Assembly (NCBI GenBank): GCA_934318045.1
Contig: CAKREY010000001.1
Coordinates: forward strand, 124,001-188,000
From: Coprococcus_C sp934318045
GTDB taxonomy: Bacteria > Bacillota > Clostridia > Lachnospirales > Lachnospiraceae
Length of the DNA stretch: 64,000 nucleotides
Reading direction: 5' to 3'
Shown here piece by piece: positions 45,633 to 54,490 of the stretch. Every line of letters starts with the position of its first letter. The first letter of the stretch is position 1. Position numbers and translations under genes: made by a program. Under the pieces are notes generated by a model. It saw only the letters and a program-made list of their open reading frames with translations. It was not told where the DNA came from and made no database searches.

Positions 45633-46376
45633 CTAAAACACTCTTTTTAACCGTTCAACTACTTCTTTATTTTTCACTCCGTAGTTTTTCAATGAGTTGT
45701 CATCAAATGGATCATCCTCTAAAGATCGAATAAATAAATCTATATCTACTTTTACAGCGTCAGGAAGATTTGCTATTTTTTCAAGCATCAGCTCTACCGC
45801 AATTTTCAGCACATCTTTTTTATGCTTTTTTATATCATTGGAATCTACGGATTCCCCATTATCTTTTCTTTGCTTTAAGTCAAGATATGCCTTTGCTTTG
45901 AATAAAATCAAATACTCTGGTCGAAGCACAGAAAGTCCACCTACAACCACTTTCCCATCTAACAACACCCTGTAATAATCATCATTAAGCAAAATCGCTG
46001 ACAGACTGGAGACTGTATCATCAATATGAATCGGTGTGATTCCTGTCATTTCTCTCAATTCAAAATTATTTCTGCAGAACAATTCTACCATTTTAGGATA
46101 TGAATTGTCCTCCGGCTTATCAAATCTATAAAATTGTGGTTTTCCTCCGTTTGTTGCTTTATTTCTATATTTGCCCTCCTGAATAAAATCCCAGAATTTT
46201 TCTGCAAATTCGGGTGTCAACGCCTCCACAATCAAAACCATATCTAAATCTCTCGTCGCTCTGAAAGACGCATCATTACTCTCAAACATAATATCGCAGG
46301 CAGTACCACCAATAAGCACATACTGATCCTCGTATTGTTCAAAATGCCTTCTGAACGTATCTAACCCTTTTACCAT
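45633..46376 (-). CDS. AbiEii-like nucleotidyltransferase (putative toxin)
   Basis: A 247-residue protein with a nucleotidyltransferase fold. The core motif is LIGGTACDIM (GGT at about 23-25) and RDLDMVL, where D43 and D45 would bind metal. The middle VLRPEYLILFKAKAYLDLKQRK matches the AbiEii/DUF1814-like pattern. In AbiE systems the toxin modifies the tRNA acceptor end and its antitoxin partner represses the operon. The start overlaps the preceding HTH gene by 7 nt, with GAGGAG 5 nt upstream, so the two are coupled. Chemistry and toxicity are inferred from the family. Confidence 0.75.
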   Translation of the reverse strand: MVKGLDTFRRHFEQYEDQYVLIGGTACDIMFESNDASFRATRDLDMVLIVEALTPEFAEKFWDFIQEGKYRNKATNGGKPQFYRFDKPEDNSYPKMVELFCRNNFELREMTGITPIHIDDTVSSLSAILLNDDYYRVLLDGKVVVGGLSVLRPEYLILFKAKAYLDLKQRKDNGESVDSNDIKKHKKDVLKIAVELMLEKIANLPDAVKVDIDLFIRSLEDDPFDDNSLKNYGVKNKEVVERLKRVF

Positions 46377-47320
46377 ACATACTCCTCAAGCATCTCATCT
46401 ACAGAGATATCTACCCTTTCATCCTGTTTTTCCGCTTCCGTAAGGGATAATGCCACACTCATAGGATCCTCAGTTTTTTTATCCATAAAATCAATAAAAT
46501 ACCCTAGTTCCAAAACCAAACACCCGATTTCTTCTCCCTTGTGAACCTGTCGCATATTTTTTAATCCAACGCCCGCCATTTCTTTTTTGGTAATCGCATA
46601 GGTAGGATATCTGTTATCCGATAATAATGAATACTCACATAGTGCGGAAATCCCTGCTTTGTTCTCTAAATGAATATCCTCCTGCAATTCATATCTTGCA
46701 ATAACTGGATCGCGAAGGATAGGCTTCATATCTTCCCACAATTTCTTTATATCTGTTGGGACTGTTATTGCCCTTGACTTTCCTTTCATACCCATGATAT
46801 CCACATTCAGATATTCAATTTCGTCAAAGCATCTACTAATTGACATCTTAGAAACTTTTAACTTTATTGCGGCTTCTGATACAGTTACTTCATCCCATTT
46901 TTCATATATTGCAACAAATATCAATTTTTGTGTCAAATAAGAAATCAAATGTACCGGTGCTATCTCCCGCTCATTTATATCCGACAATAAAATGCCTATA
47001 AATGGTAAATAGACCTGCTTGTCCTTTAATACAAATGGGATTCCCTCTTCTACAAGTTTTTGCTTAATATAATATGTTGTTACATTAAAAAAGATGGCAC
47101 AATTTAAGCCAGCCAGCTTTTCAATTCTCGCACGATCCTTTCTGAGAGTTACCAATCCTACATCACATTTGGGTTGAATCGCAATCCATGATAACCCATT
47201 TGTTTTGACCATAAAAAATGCATATCTTCCCTGAAAAGCTAATGGTAACTTATCATTCAAATATTCCGTCTCTTCCATGAGAACATTTTGACGTAATGTT
47301 TTTTCTAAATATTCTTTCAT
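46370..47320 (-). CDS. HTH-containing partner of the nucleotidyltransferase (putative antitoxin/autorepressor)
   Basis: A 316-residue protein with an unrecognised N-terminal domain (about 1-140, alternating strands and helices such as AFFMVKTNGLSWIAIQ). A winged-helix-like segment follows at about 144-175 (VTVSEAAIKLKVSKMSISRC), then a C-terminal domain of about 130 residues. Classical AbiEi antitoxins have the wHTH at the N terminus, so this layout differs. AAAGGTG lies upstream, and a long inverted repeat just before the start looks like its operator. A repressor/antitoxin role is inferred from the neighbour and the operator. Confidence 0.6.
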   Translation of the reverse strand: MKEYLEKTLRQNVLMEETEYLNDKLPLAFQGRYAFFMVKTNGLSWIAIQPKCDVGLVTLRKDRARIEKLAGLNCAIFFNVTTYYIKQKLVEEGIPFVLKDKQVYLPFIGILLSDINEREIAPVHLISYLTQKLIFVAIYEKWDEVTVSEAAIKLKVSKMSISRCFDEIEYLNVDIMGMKGKSRAITVPTDIKKLWEDMKPILRDPVIARYELQEDIHLENKAGISALCEYSLLSDNRYPTYAITKKEMAGVGLKNMRQVHKGEEIGCLVLELGYFIDFMDKKTEDPMSVALSLTEAEKQDERVDISVDEMLEEYVW

Positions 47321-47335
47321 AATAACACCTTTTTT

Positions 47336-47366
47336 GAATTTGTAACCAATTTTATGTTACAAGTTC
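47336..47366. promoter_or_regulatory. Inverted-repeat operator before the AbiE-like pair
   Basis: TTGTAAC (47340-47346), 9 bases, GTTACAA (47356-47362). With its flanks it is an 11-bp arm palindrome with one mismatch (GAATTTGTAAC / GTTACAAGTTC). It lies 15 nt upstream of the HTH gene start, the right place for autoregulation. Confidence 0.7.
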
Positions 47367-47411
47367 AAAATATCATATTTATAGAAAAAAATCAACCACC
47401 CATATATCTTC

Positions 47412-47825
47412 CTACCACATCCTGCCCGCCAACATCGTCAGACGGATAAATGTAACCGTATCGCCCTCTTGTAACTCCAACTTCTCATCTAATTCTGTAA
47501 GCTCCGTGTCGCCTAAGAATACCCGGAACAAACCATCCTGAAACCCAAGCACCGCCGTCTCTATGGACTTCCCAACATCCGGCGCCTTCTCACCATACAC
47601 GATGCCGAAAGCAATCTTCCCAATCTGCGCCATATCGTCGATCTGCGCATTGGAAAGCACTGCTTCGCCCCGGTTCATCGCCTCGATATATCTGCTCACA
47701 CAAAGTTTCACCGTCTCTGCAATCAGCTCCCGCAGGCTGCCCGGTGCCGTCGCATAGGTAAATGGCACCTGATCCACCGTATTCCTGCGCTTGCCAAGCT
47801 GTTTCATGTTCATGTATAAAACCAT
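47412..47825 (-). CDS. Uncharacterised 137-residue protein
   Basis: A protein I do not recognise. The first two thirds are mainly helical (SLRELIAETVKLCVSRYIEA). The last 45 residues look like a small beta-rich unit (FRVFLGDTELTELDEKLELQ, then GDTVTFIRLTMLAGRMW), reminiscent in rhythm of beta-grasp domains, but no C-terminal GlyGly is present. GGGGGGT about 5 nt upstream supports ATG 47825. It lies between the ADP-ribosylglycohydrolase gene and the AbiE-like pair, all on the same strand with short gaps. Confidence 0.65.
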   Translation of the reverse strand: MVLYMNMKQLGKRRNTVDQVPFTYATAPGSLRELIAETVKLCVSRYIEAMNRGEAVLSNAQIDDMAQIGKIAFGIVYGEKAPDVGKSIETAVLGFQDGLFRVFLGDTELTELDEKLELQEGDTVTFIRLTMLAGRMW

Positions 47826-47871
47826 GTACTACCCCCCGTTTAACCTTATCATTCGTAACCATCCAATATCA

Positions 47872-48834
47872 TCACCTTATGCAGTCTTCACACATCTTCT
47901 CAATCCAATCACATCGGATAATATCCATCTTCCACGCTTTCGGAATCGCATCATATCCATAATATAATCCAGCCAGTCCACCAGCAATTGCCGCTGTCGT
48001 ATCCGTATCATGTCCAAGATTTACCGCTTTTAAGACACAATCCTTATAACTTGCTGTCGTAAGCAAACAATATAACGAAGCTTCGATAGATTCTATCACA
48101 TATCCGCCACTCTTAATCTCACTCTTCGGCAGACTCTGTAATATCTGCAAATTTCGAATACGACTGAAATGCTGTAACACGGTTCTGCATTCCTCTATTT
48201 GATCATAATAGGAAAATGCCGCATCTACACCAGCCTGTAACCAATCTGATATAGAACCACTTTGATCCATACATGATCGAACACAGAAATAATAAATTCC
48301 ACACGCCATCTTGCTTCGAACATGCGCATGCGTAAGCGCAGACACGGCATGAATCATAGAAATCGCATCTTCATCCGTCATCTTTTCTTCTTCCTGCAAC
48401 TTTGCCAGGTAAATGCACACAGGAAGAATACGCATCAAAGAACCATTTCCGTTGCTGTATTCGTCCGATAGACCACAGGTTGTTACATCATTTGACTTCC
48501 TGTAATTCTGGATTGCCATATGGCAGGTAATCCCCTCATCAAACGTCTCACCAAATGGCGTGAACTCTCCTTGTTGTTCCCATGAGACAAAATTAGCCAT
48601 AATTTTATCCAGATTGATACCATCTCGCAATACATCCAATGTTGCCAACGCCATGCTGCTATCATCGGACCAGCTGCCTTTCGGTACATTATATGTGCCG
48701 TACCCAGTCATTCCCGTAACAGGTCTCTTTGATAGTTCTTCTCCACTCACAAACTCTACCGGCACACCAAGTGCATCACCAACGACTAAGCCCATCATAC
48801 CATCTAAATACGGATTTGCTGTGATACGCTTCAT
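47872..48834 (-). CDS. ADP-ribosylglycohydrolase family protein
   Basis: A 320-residue protein of the DraG/ARH family, which removes ADP-ribose from proteins or nucleic acids or acts on related N-glycosides. Metal-binding landmarks: GLVVGDALGVPVEF near the N terminus, GSWSDDSSMALATLD and the C-terminal GHDTDTTAAIAGGLAGLYYG. It is about the family's usual length. The start is ATG 48834 with GGGGG 7 nt upstream; the GTG before it is unlikely. The true substrate is not evident. Confidence 0.92.
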   Translation of the reverse strand: MKRITANPYLDGMMGLVVGDALGVPVEFVSGEELSKRPVTGMTGYGTYNVPKGSWSDDSSMALATLDVLRDGINLDKIMANFVSWEQQGEFTPFGETFDEGITCHMAIQNYRKSNDVTTCGLSDEYSNGNGSLMRILPVCIYLAKLQEEEKMTDEDAISMIHAVSALTHAHVRSKMACGIYYFCVRSCMDQSGSISDWLQAGVDAAFSYYDQIEECRTVLQHFSRIRNLQILQSLPKSEIKSGGYVIESIEASLYCLLTTASYKDCVLKAVNLGHDTDTTAAIAGGLAGLYYGYDAIPKAWKMDIIRCDWIEKMCEDCIR

Positions 48835-48891
48835 CACTTTTCCCCCTTGATTTAAGAATTCATAAACTTCAATTATTCAGATTTCGCTCTA

Positions 48892-49284
48892 TTAGAATTT
48901 CACAACCTTCGGTTCCTGTGTATATGAAGAAAATGTAGCTGTCGCGTTCTTGAAATAAAATACTTCTGTGTTGCCATCATCTGCAGAGTACATCTTCTGC
49001 AGGGATGGATATGCATCGAGCATCGACTGTCTCGCCTCTCTGCGGTCATCCTCAACAAGCTCACCTGCGACACGCAGCCATTCTCCTCCCTTAAATGCAC
49101 AGATCTCTACCTTCGGATTCGCATGAATCTGCTTCGAAACAGCCTTCGACTTGCCTGTCTGGATATAGAGCTTTCCTTCAAAAATATGAGCCGTGCCAAA
49201 TGGTCGTACTCTCGGCTGGTCACCCTCGACCGTTGCCAGATAATATGTATCTGCTTCCTTCAAAAATTTTGCTACCTGTTCCAT
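48892..49284 (-). CDS. Pyridoxamine 5'-phosphate oxidase-like flavin-binding protein
   Basis: A 130-residue protein of the split-barrel PNPOx-like family. It has FLKEADTYYLATVEGDQPRVRPF at the start (visible as YYLATVEGDQPRVRPFG), KLYIQTGKSKAVSKQI and the VRVAGE-like core LRVAGELVEDD. Such short members bind FMN or F420 and often reduce small molecules. The ATG at 49284 has GGAGG 8 nt upstream. It follows the CpXC gene closely on the same strand. Confidence 0.88.
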   Translation of the reverse strand: MEQVAKFLKEADTYYLATVEGDQPRVRPFGTAHIFEGKLYIQTGKSKAVSKQIHANPKVEICAFKGGEWLRVAGELVEDDRREARQSMLDAYPSLQKMYSADDGNTEVFYFKNATATFSSYTQEPKVVKF

Positions 49285-49312
49285 GTGGTTGCCCTCCTGC
49301 AATTATGTCAAT

Positions 49313-49969
49313 TTATTTATTCTTCAGGCTTTCAACTGCCCAATTCATATCAACGATATAATCCCGCTTGCCATCGCCCTTGGAATCAATGTACTCCGCC
49401 TTGACTGCATCATACACCTTCTGGGAAAATGGGCTGTTGCCCAATACGCCATTCTTCAACCGGATCACAAATCGTTCCGGCTTTCCATTGGTGATCTCTA
49501 AGAATATATCTCCAACCTCCAGATCCGGATTCGTCTGCGACAAATGCGCCACCATCATAACCTTCATGATCTCAACGACGCGGTCATCGAGTCCTATATC
49601 GAAGATATACGCTTTCTCCCGGAGCTGATTCTGAGAATGAACTACTCGTAATGTATAGTCCGTACTCTCCATGCCCGGAAGCATGTCACCATTCTCCATC
49701 TTGGCAAATGTGTCTAAAATCTCCTTCTCATCTTCCTTCGAGATTGCATAATAAATCATCAACTGCTTCTCCATCTGATGATACAAAAGTCCATAATTAA
49801 TATAATGGACTTTCTTGCATTTCGGGCAGGTATACGCAAATAACTTGCCAGACAAAAGATCCTCCTTCGCCTGTGGGTTCAATTTCGTATTGATGCTCTG
49901 CCATATTGTAAATTCGCCTTCTGTGCCACAATCCGGGCATTTGATTTTCTGTGTGTTTTTTAGGGACAT
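49313..49969 (-). CDS. CpXC-domain protein
   Basis: A 218-residue protein that begins with a zinc-type pair of CxxC motifs (KIKCPDCGTEG at about 8-15 and TCPKCKKVHYIN around 48-58), the mark of the CpXC family. The rest is a mixed fold ending in DMNWAVESLKNK. The function of the family is not known. RBS GAGAGAA-like; co-directional with the PNPOx-like gene. This is the last gene before the AT-rich defence block. Confidence 0.82.
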   Translation of the reverse strand: MSLKNTQKIKCPDCGTEGEFTIWQSINTKLNPQAKEDLLSGKLFAYTCPKCKKVHYINYGLLYHQMEKQLMIYYAISKEDEKEILDTFAKMENGDMLPGMESTDYTLRVVHSQNQLREKAYIFDIGLDDRVVEIMKVMMVAHLSQTNPDLEVGDIFLEITNGKPERFVIRLKNGVLGNSPFSQKVYDAVKAEYIDSKGDGKRDYIVDMNWAVESLKNK

Positions 49970-50234
49970 GGGGTTCTCTCCTCGTTAAATAATTTTCATA
50001 TCTGTTTAACTAATATATAAATTTATGAATAAAATATATGCAATAGCTAATTTTTTCTATAGAAAAACGCTATAAGCGAACTTCTTTCCTAAACTCTAAA
50101 CGCACCGGCTTTACACCTGCACTTATTATACATCGATATATGTATAATCCCCTTTAACTGATACATCATCCAATTAATACATCAATAAGAATTAGAAAGG
50201 CATTATTTTCTCTAATATCTCATAATGTTTTTGA

Positions 50235-50333
50235 TGACCCGATGTGGATTCGAACCACATCTTTCCCCTTCATAAATGCACATTTGATAATGCACTTATG
50301 AAGGGGGACGTCCTACCTTTAGACTATCGGGTC
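50235..50333 (-). ncRNA. tRNA-like element with a giant 16-bp anticodon-position hairpin
   Basis: A 99-nt cloverleaf on the minus strand. The acceptor is 7 bp (50327-50333 with 50236-50242), discriminator A at 50235, and no CCA is encoded. The D arm GTC/GAC encloses a loop with the GG pair. The T arm is 50243-50259 with loop TTCGAAT. Where a 17-nt anticodon arm should be there is a 42-nt hairpin: a perfect 16-bp stem (50291-50306 with 50265-50280, one G-T) and a 10-base loop. Removing it leaves normal tRNA dimensions (about 74 nt with a standard arm). Its 5' 15 nt are also the last codons and stop of the HEPN gene. It cannot be a normal decoder; a tRNA mimic or a broken tRNA are the options. 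Confidence 0.7.
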
Positions 50334-51119
50334 AATGATTATGCTAAGCAAATATGGTATTTGTTGCTCTAAATTTTCATTAACTTTATACAAAGTCTTT
50401 ATGTACGAATACAGTGCTTTTTGTCTGCGTACTTGACTATAGTTCTTCCATATATTTACTTGTCTATTCGGAATATTCCTAACTATCTTTTTGTAATCAT
50501 ATGACATTCTACTAAATATATATGAAGCTAATTCCACACACGATCTTGAAAACATAACAAAATCATCAAAAGAAATATAATCATATTTATTAGGTGCTAC
50601 TAACGCTGAAAATTTAGTTTCTGTTTTAAAATTATATTTTTCAAGTTTACGAAACTCTCTTTCATGAAAATCCAACTCACATAAATCATGTACTGCAACG
50701 TTTCTAATCAATCGATAGTATTCACATAACTCATATAATGGTTTCATATCCTCAGCCAAATTATTATCACAAATATTTCTTACTGCACAATGTAAATATG
50801 ATTCTTCTTGCTTTCGTGGTTTATATTCTTTTTCTCCATACACTTTCATTTGATTACAAACAGTTTTCAGAAATGTCTCAAAACACAAGTGAACATTGAC
50901 AATATAACTTCTGCTTATCTCGCTAACCATTCTCTCTGCATTATAGTTTGTTAGAGTAACTTGATATTTAGTTGCCAATTTGATAAATGTGTCTCTTTTT
51001 TGTATCTCCTGTTGATGTTCAGCAACAAAGCACCTTTTAGACAATTCAACAAATTGATTTATAGCGCAATATTTTCCAAGCACATCTTTAAAATTATTTA
51101 ATGCATTCTTATCCTGCAT
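50319..51119 (-). CDS. HEPN-domain protein (putative RNase)
   Basis: A 266-residue helical protein with the HEPN RNase motif R-x4-H at R139-H144 (LIRNVAVHDL). That motif is the usual sign of a metal-independent endoribonuclease used in toxins and defence. It lies 125 nt after a DUF262/DUF1524 gene on the same strand, as HEPN genes of the MAE_28990 type often do. The start at 51119 has GGAGG 5 nt upstream; a start 42 nt earlier has no site. The last residues (DPIV) and stop are encoded by the tRNA-like element. Composition is AT-rich. RNA cleavage and substrate are inferred. Confidence 0.75.
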   Translation of the reverse strand: MQDKNALNNFKDVLGKYCAINQFVELSKRCFVAEHQQEIQKRDTFIKLATKYQVTLTNYNAERMVSEISRSYIVNVHLCFETFLKTVCNQMKVYGEKEYKPRKQEESYLHCAVRNICDNNLAEDMKPLYELCEYYRLIRNVAVHDLCELDFHEREFRKLEKYNFKTETKFSALVAPNKYDYISFDDFVMFSRSCVELASYIFSRMSYDYKKIVRNIPNRQVNIWKNYSQVRRQKALYSYIKTLYKVNENLEQQIPYLLSIIIDPIV

Positions 51120-51244
51120 AAATCCCTCCATAGAAATATTAATACTATTAATCATTCTCATATATCAGCAAATTTAATCTTCTTAACACACCCTCATACG
51201 CCCGCACATATTTTATTAAACATTTTAATTGACAAGTTTAATCT

Positions 51245-53056
51245 CTACAACCCCTTATAATACTTTTCCACCAGTTTTGCCATCAGTTTTCTTCTTTCAA
51301 CCAAGAAAGCATCATAATCGTCAACTGTCATCCCTATAACATCTTGTGGAATAGCATTTTCATCAAGATTTTTCATCAAACTATCTCTATCCGCTATATT
51401 ACCAAATGCTATAGAATTATTTTCACATTGTTCAATTACTTTTCCAAAATATATATTAGGAGCATCATCCTTAACTGCCTTATTAACCTGTGTATCAAGA
51501 TAAGTGAAATTCGCAACCTGATTATATCTTCCTTTGGAATCTACACCATTCTTCTTCAGATATGCTTTAGGGAATATATGGTGTACATCCCCTGCTATAT
51601 TAATAAGATCTGAAATCATCGTCCCATGCATAAATAGCGAATTACAATTCAGATTCACCTGTGCTGCAAGAAATGTGTTAAATGCCGGGCTATTTGTCGA
51701 TGTCGTCTCTAAATTCTGCGGTAATGTAATATTCCAAAATGTGTCTGATAAAACAGAAGCCTCCACCTCATTAAAAAAGTTTATAAAGCCTTTTTCATTT
51801 ATAAGCCTAATATCTCTACTCATAACAGATTCTGGCGAAGTTATATACCTTCCTGTTAATGTTGACAACACAAACCATTTCTGCACATGATGCTTTATCT
51901 GATCTCGTGGAATCGTAGTATCTTTCGATAATTTCAAATATAACATATACGCAAAATCAAGAGTCATTTGTGAATTAAGCTGCTTGCTGGACTTATATCC
52001 CGCCCCTTTGATTGCAAGCACAAACTGATTGAAGTTATATTCATTTATAAACACTTTTATTCCTTCGCCTAGTTTATAATAGGAATCTTCCACAATATCA
52101 TCTTTAAACTCACGTGTTACAAAATCTCTTCCAGAAAGCAAGCTTACCAGATCTGCCAATTTTGCTCTATCAAAACTATACATAAATGAAACACGTAGCA
52201 TATCTCCATAATCTGGATCATAGATATCTTCATTATCTCTTGCCAGCCATTTTATCTTTGCTGCATATTCTGTCTTTTCAAATTCTTCATCTTTTATCAT
52301 TTGTGGATAAAAATCCGGTTTCACAGCTAGATGACAGAAGTAATCCACCACTTTTCGTAAAGTATTTCCACCATGTATTGTATCAGATGCCATCTTTGAC
52401 ATAACAAAATCAGATTGACTCAATGCCGTTCCCTTTGAGTTAATTCGAATAAATATCTCGGTTACCTCGTCAATATCCAATGTATGATCCAGTTCGATAA
52501 CTCCTATCTGCCGATTTGCAATTCCCTTCAAACTCATAATTGCATTATTTATTTCGTTTGGTTTTACATCTAAATTATTCTCACAATATTTAATTGCAAA
52601 ATCAAATGGATCAAACTCATTCTTAAATACTTCTGCTATATCAGGAATCCACTTCTTATCTTTGAGGTGTGAAGCATCTTGAACGGCAAACATCTTGTCC
52701 GAATCCTTCGCAAGCGGATTGAAAGCAATTTTTATTCTGTCTTTATTAAAATCTTCATCCAATACCTCAAGTCCTGAAACAGCCGCCATTAAAGCAGTAA
52801 TTCTTTGCTGTCCATCAATAAGTACACGTTTACCATTTGCCACAGACCCATCCTTTGTATGAACATCCGGATTTTTCCACGTAATAATATAACCTGTCGG
52901 ATATCCATTATAAAGTGAATCAATCAAATCCCTTACCTGCGCTCTCTTCCATACAAAAGGTCTTTGGATCTCTGGTATAACAAAATCTCCCGCTTCTATA
53001 AAACCGAGTATTGCACTAATATTATACTGCATCAATGTAAATTTCTCACCCTGCAT
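51245..53056 (-). CDS. DUF262/DUF1524 (GmrSD-like) putative modification-dependent nuclease
   Basis: A 603-residue protein. The N-terminal DUF262 domain (ParB/Srx-like NTPase fold) has FVIPEIQRPFVWKR and the key DGQQRITAL (residues 81-89). The C-terminal DUF1524 has an HNH-type motif HHIFPKAYLKKNG at about 490-505. This is the GmrS plus GmrD plan in one chain: GmrSD-like enzymes cut DNA with modified bases using NTP hydrolysis. RBS AAGGAG 7-8 nt upstream. It follows the KAP ATPase by 25 nt. The target specificity is unknown and it may not be a restriction enzyme in this setting. Confidence 0.88.
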   Translation of the reverse strand: MQGEKFTLMQYNISAILGFIEAGDFVIPEIQRPFVWKRAQVRDLIDSLYNGYPTGYIITWKNPDVHTKDGSVANGKRVLIDGQQRITALMAAVSGLEVLDEDFNKDRIKIAFNPLAKDSDKMFAVQDASHLKDKKWIPDIAEVFKNEFDPFDFAIKYCENNLDVKPNEINNAIMSLKGIANRQIGVIELDHTLDIDEVTEIFIRINSKGTALSQSDFVMSKMASDTIHGGNTLRKVVDYFCHLAVKPDFYPQMIKDEEFEKTEYAAKIKWLARDNEDIYDPDYGDMLRVSFMYSFDRAKLADLVSLLSGRDFVTREFKDDIVEDSYYKLGEGIKVFINEYNFNQFVLAIKGAGYKSSKQLNSQMTLDFAYMLYLKLSKDTTIPRDQIKHHVQKWFVLSTLTGRYITSPESVMSRDIRLINEKGFINFFNEVEASVLSDTFWNITLPQNLETTSTNSPAFNTFLAAQVNLNCNSLFMHGTMISDLINIAGDVHHIFPKAYLKKNGVDSKGRYNQVANFTYLDTQVNKAVKDDAPNIYFGKVIEQCENNSIAFGNIADRDSLMKNLDENAIPQDVIGMTVDDYDAFLVERRKLMAKLVEKYYKGL

Positions 53057-53081
53057 ACTTTTATCTCCTTCTTTATTATTG

Positions 53082-54446
53082 TTATATCAAATCCGCATAA
53101 TCCGACAATACACTTGCTGTCCTAATTGCCATTATTTTTGATCCTTTGAAAAACTCATACTCCCCTAATGTAACGCTATCTTCCCCTTCGTATGTATTAA
53201 CAAATATGGCTTCATATAATCGCTTAATTACTTGTTCTGGTGAGACAATTTCCTTTTTTTCTGCATCTTTATCAAAATCTTCATTACCACCTAACATACC
53301 TCTTAATATACGTTTATCACGATCAGAATTCAATAATTTTATTAATGGAGTGACATCTTTCCCATTGACAAAATCATCGTATTGAGAAATATCTACAATT
53401 TTTAATCCTATTAACAATGGAACAATATACACGATAATAATCCACCTTCCTGCACCTTCCGAAAAACTAAAATTATAATTCTTACTATTACGTATTGGCT
53501 TAAAAATTGCTGTTTTTACTTGTAAATAAAATTTTGTAATTTCTCGCAATTCAAAATTATACATTTTTATTATTCTTTTCATTATCGTATCTACATAATG
53601 TATAGACGAAAATCCTATTTCATCATAAAAAAGATCAACATCGGCTGGTGGCAAAGCAATCCTTAATCCAAAAAAGCGATCCAAATATCTGCTCGCATCA
53701 AATTCCGTACCATAATGATGTTTTATTGTATGTTGTAACTGATCTAAATTAACAGAAAAAACAAACGTAATTCTTTCATCGATTAAATAATGTTTTACCT
53801 GTTCAAGTAGTTGAACAGCAAAACGCGGGTTGCATCGATCCAATTCATCAATAAAAATCACTAATCGATTTGCCCTTTCCCCAAGTAGGCCTGTGAGAAA
53901 TTCTTTAATTTTTCCTTCAATATTCTTTTGCTCCTTAAACGTTGTAAACGGATCTTCTGATGTAAATGCATCTTTAATTTTTTTTATGTTCCATCCACTT
54001 ATTGATTCAATAATTACGTCTGCCACATTTACAATTTTTTTATCTGACAAAGAAAAATCAACACTTAATTGTTTTGTGATTTCATATATTAATGATAGTA
54101 TAGGTTCAGTATCATTATCATTTTCCCATGCATCGTAATACACTGAAATAATTGAAGTCTCTGTATTTTCATCTACGTTTAATTGTGGTAATTTTGATAT
54201 TATTTTATTTCTTAAATTTCCTTCCATATTGCTATAAGAATTAAAAGCACTAATTACCATTTTAGTTTGACGAACAAAAAATGTTTTTCCACTTCCCCAC
54301 CTACCATCAATTGCAATTGCACTCTGCTGTTCCTGACATTGTAATATCTTGTAAAAATTTGCAATATCTTTATTTCGTTTAATTGCGTCTTTGACGAAAA
54401 AATCAATTAAATTTTCTTCCGTTGGTAACATTTCATAGCTCTTCAT
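53082..54446 (-). CDS. KAP-family P-loop NTPase
   Basis: A 454-residue ATPase of the KAP group. Walker A is GRWGSGKTFF (about 48-57) and Walker B VIFIDELDRC (about 196-205). The segment GRWIIIVYIVPLLIGLKIV (about 330-350) is a likely membrane-associated insert, typical of KAP proteins. KAP NTPases occur in phage exclusion systems such as the PifA type. AAAGGGG 8-9 nt upstream sets the start. It follows a small three-helix membrane protein by 44 nt and precedes the DUF262 gene; membrane location of the complex is likely. Confidence 0.88.
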   Translation of the reverse strand: MKSYEMLPTEENLIDFFVKDAIKRNKDIANFYKILQCQEQQSAIAIDGRWGSGKTFFVRQTKMVISAFNSYSNMEGNLRNKIISKLPQLNVDENTETSIISVYYDAWENDNDTEPILSLIYEITKQLSVDFSLSDKKIVNVADVIIESISGWNIKKIKDAFTSEDPFTTFKEQKNIEGKIKEFLTGLLGERANRLVIFIDELDRCNPRFAVQLLEQVKHYLIDERITFVFSVNLDQLQHTIKHHYGTEFDASRYLDRFFGLRIALPPADVDLFYDEIGFSSIHYVDTIMKRIIKMYNFELREITKFYLQVKTAIFKPIRNSKNYNFSFSEGAGRWIIIVYIVPLLIGLKIVDISQYDDFVNGKDVTPLIKLLNSDRDKRILRGMLGGNEDFDKDAEKKEIVSPEQVIKRLYEAIFVNTYEGEDSVTLGEYEFFKGSKIMAIRTASVLSDYADLI

Positions 54447-54490
54447 AATTTAATCCCCCTTTGTTCCATTAAATTCATATTAATCCTAAC

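Noticed and set aside
50235..50333. Calling this element a normal tRNA gene
   Set aside because: The anticodon arm is 42 nt with a 10-base loop, so no standard anticodon can be assigned, and no CCA is encoded.
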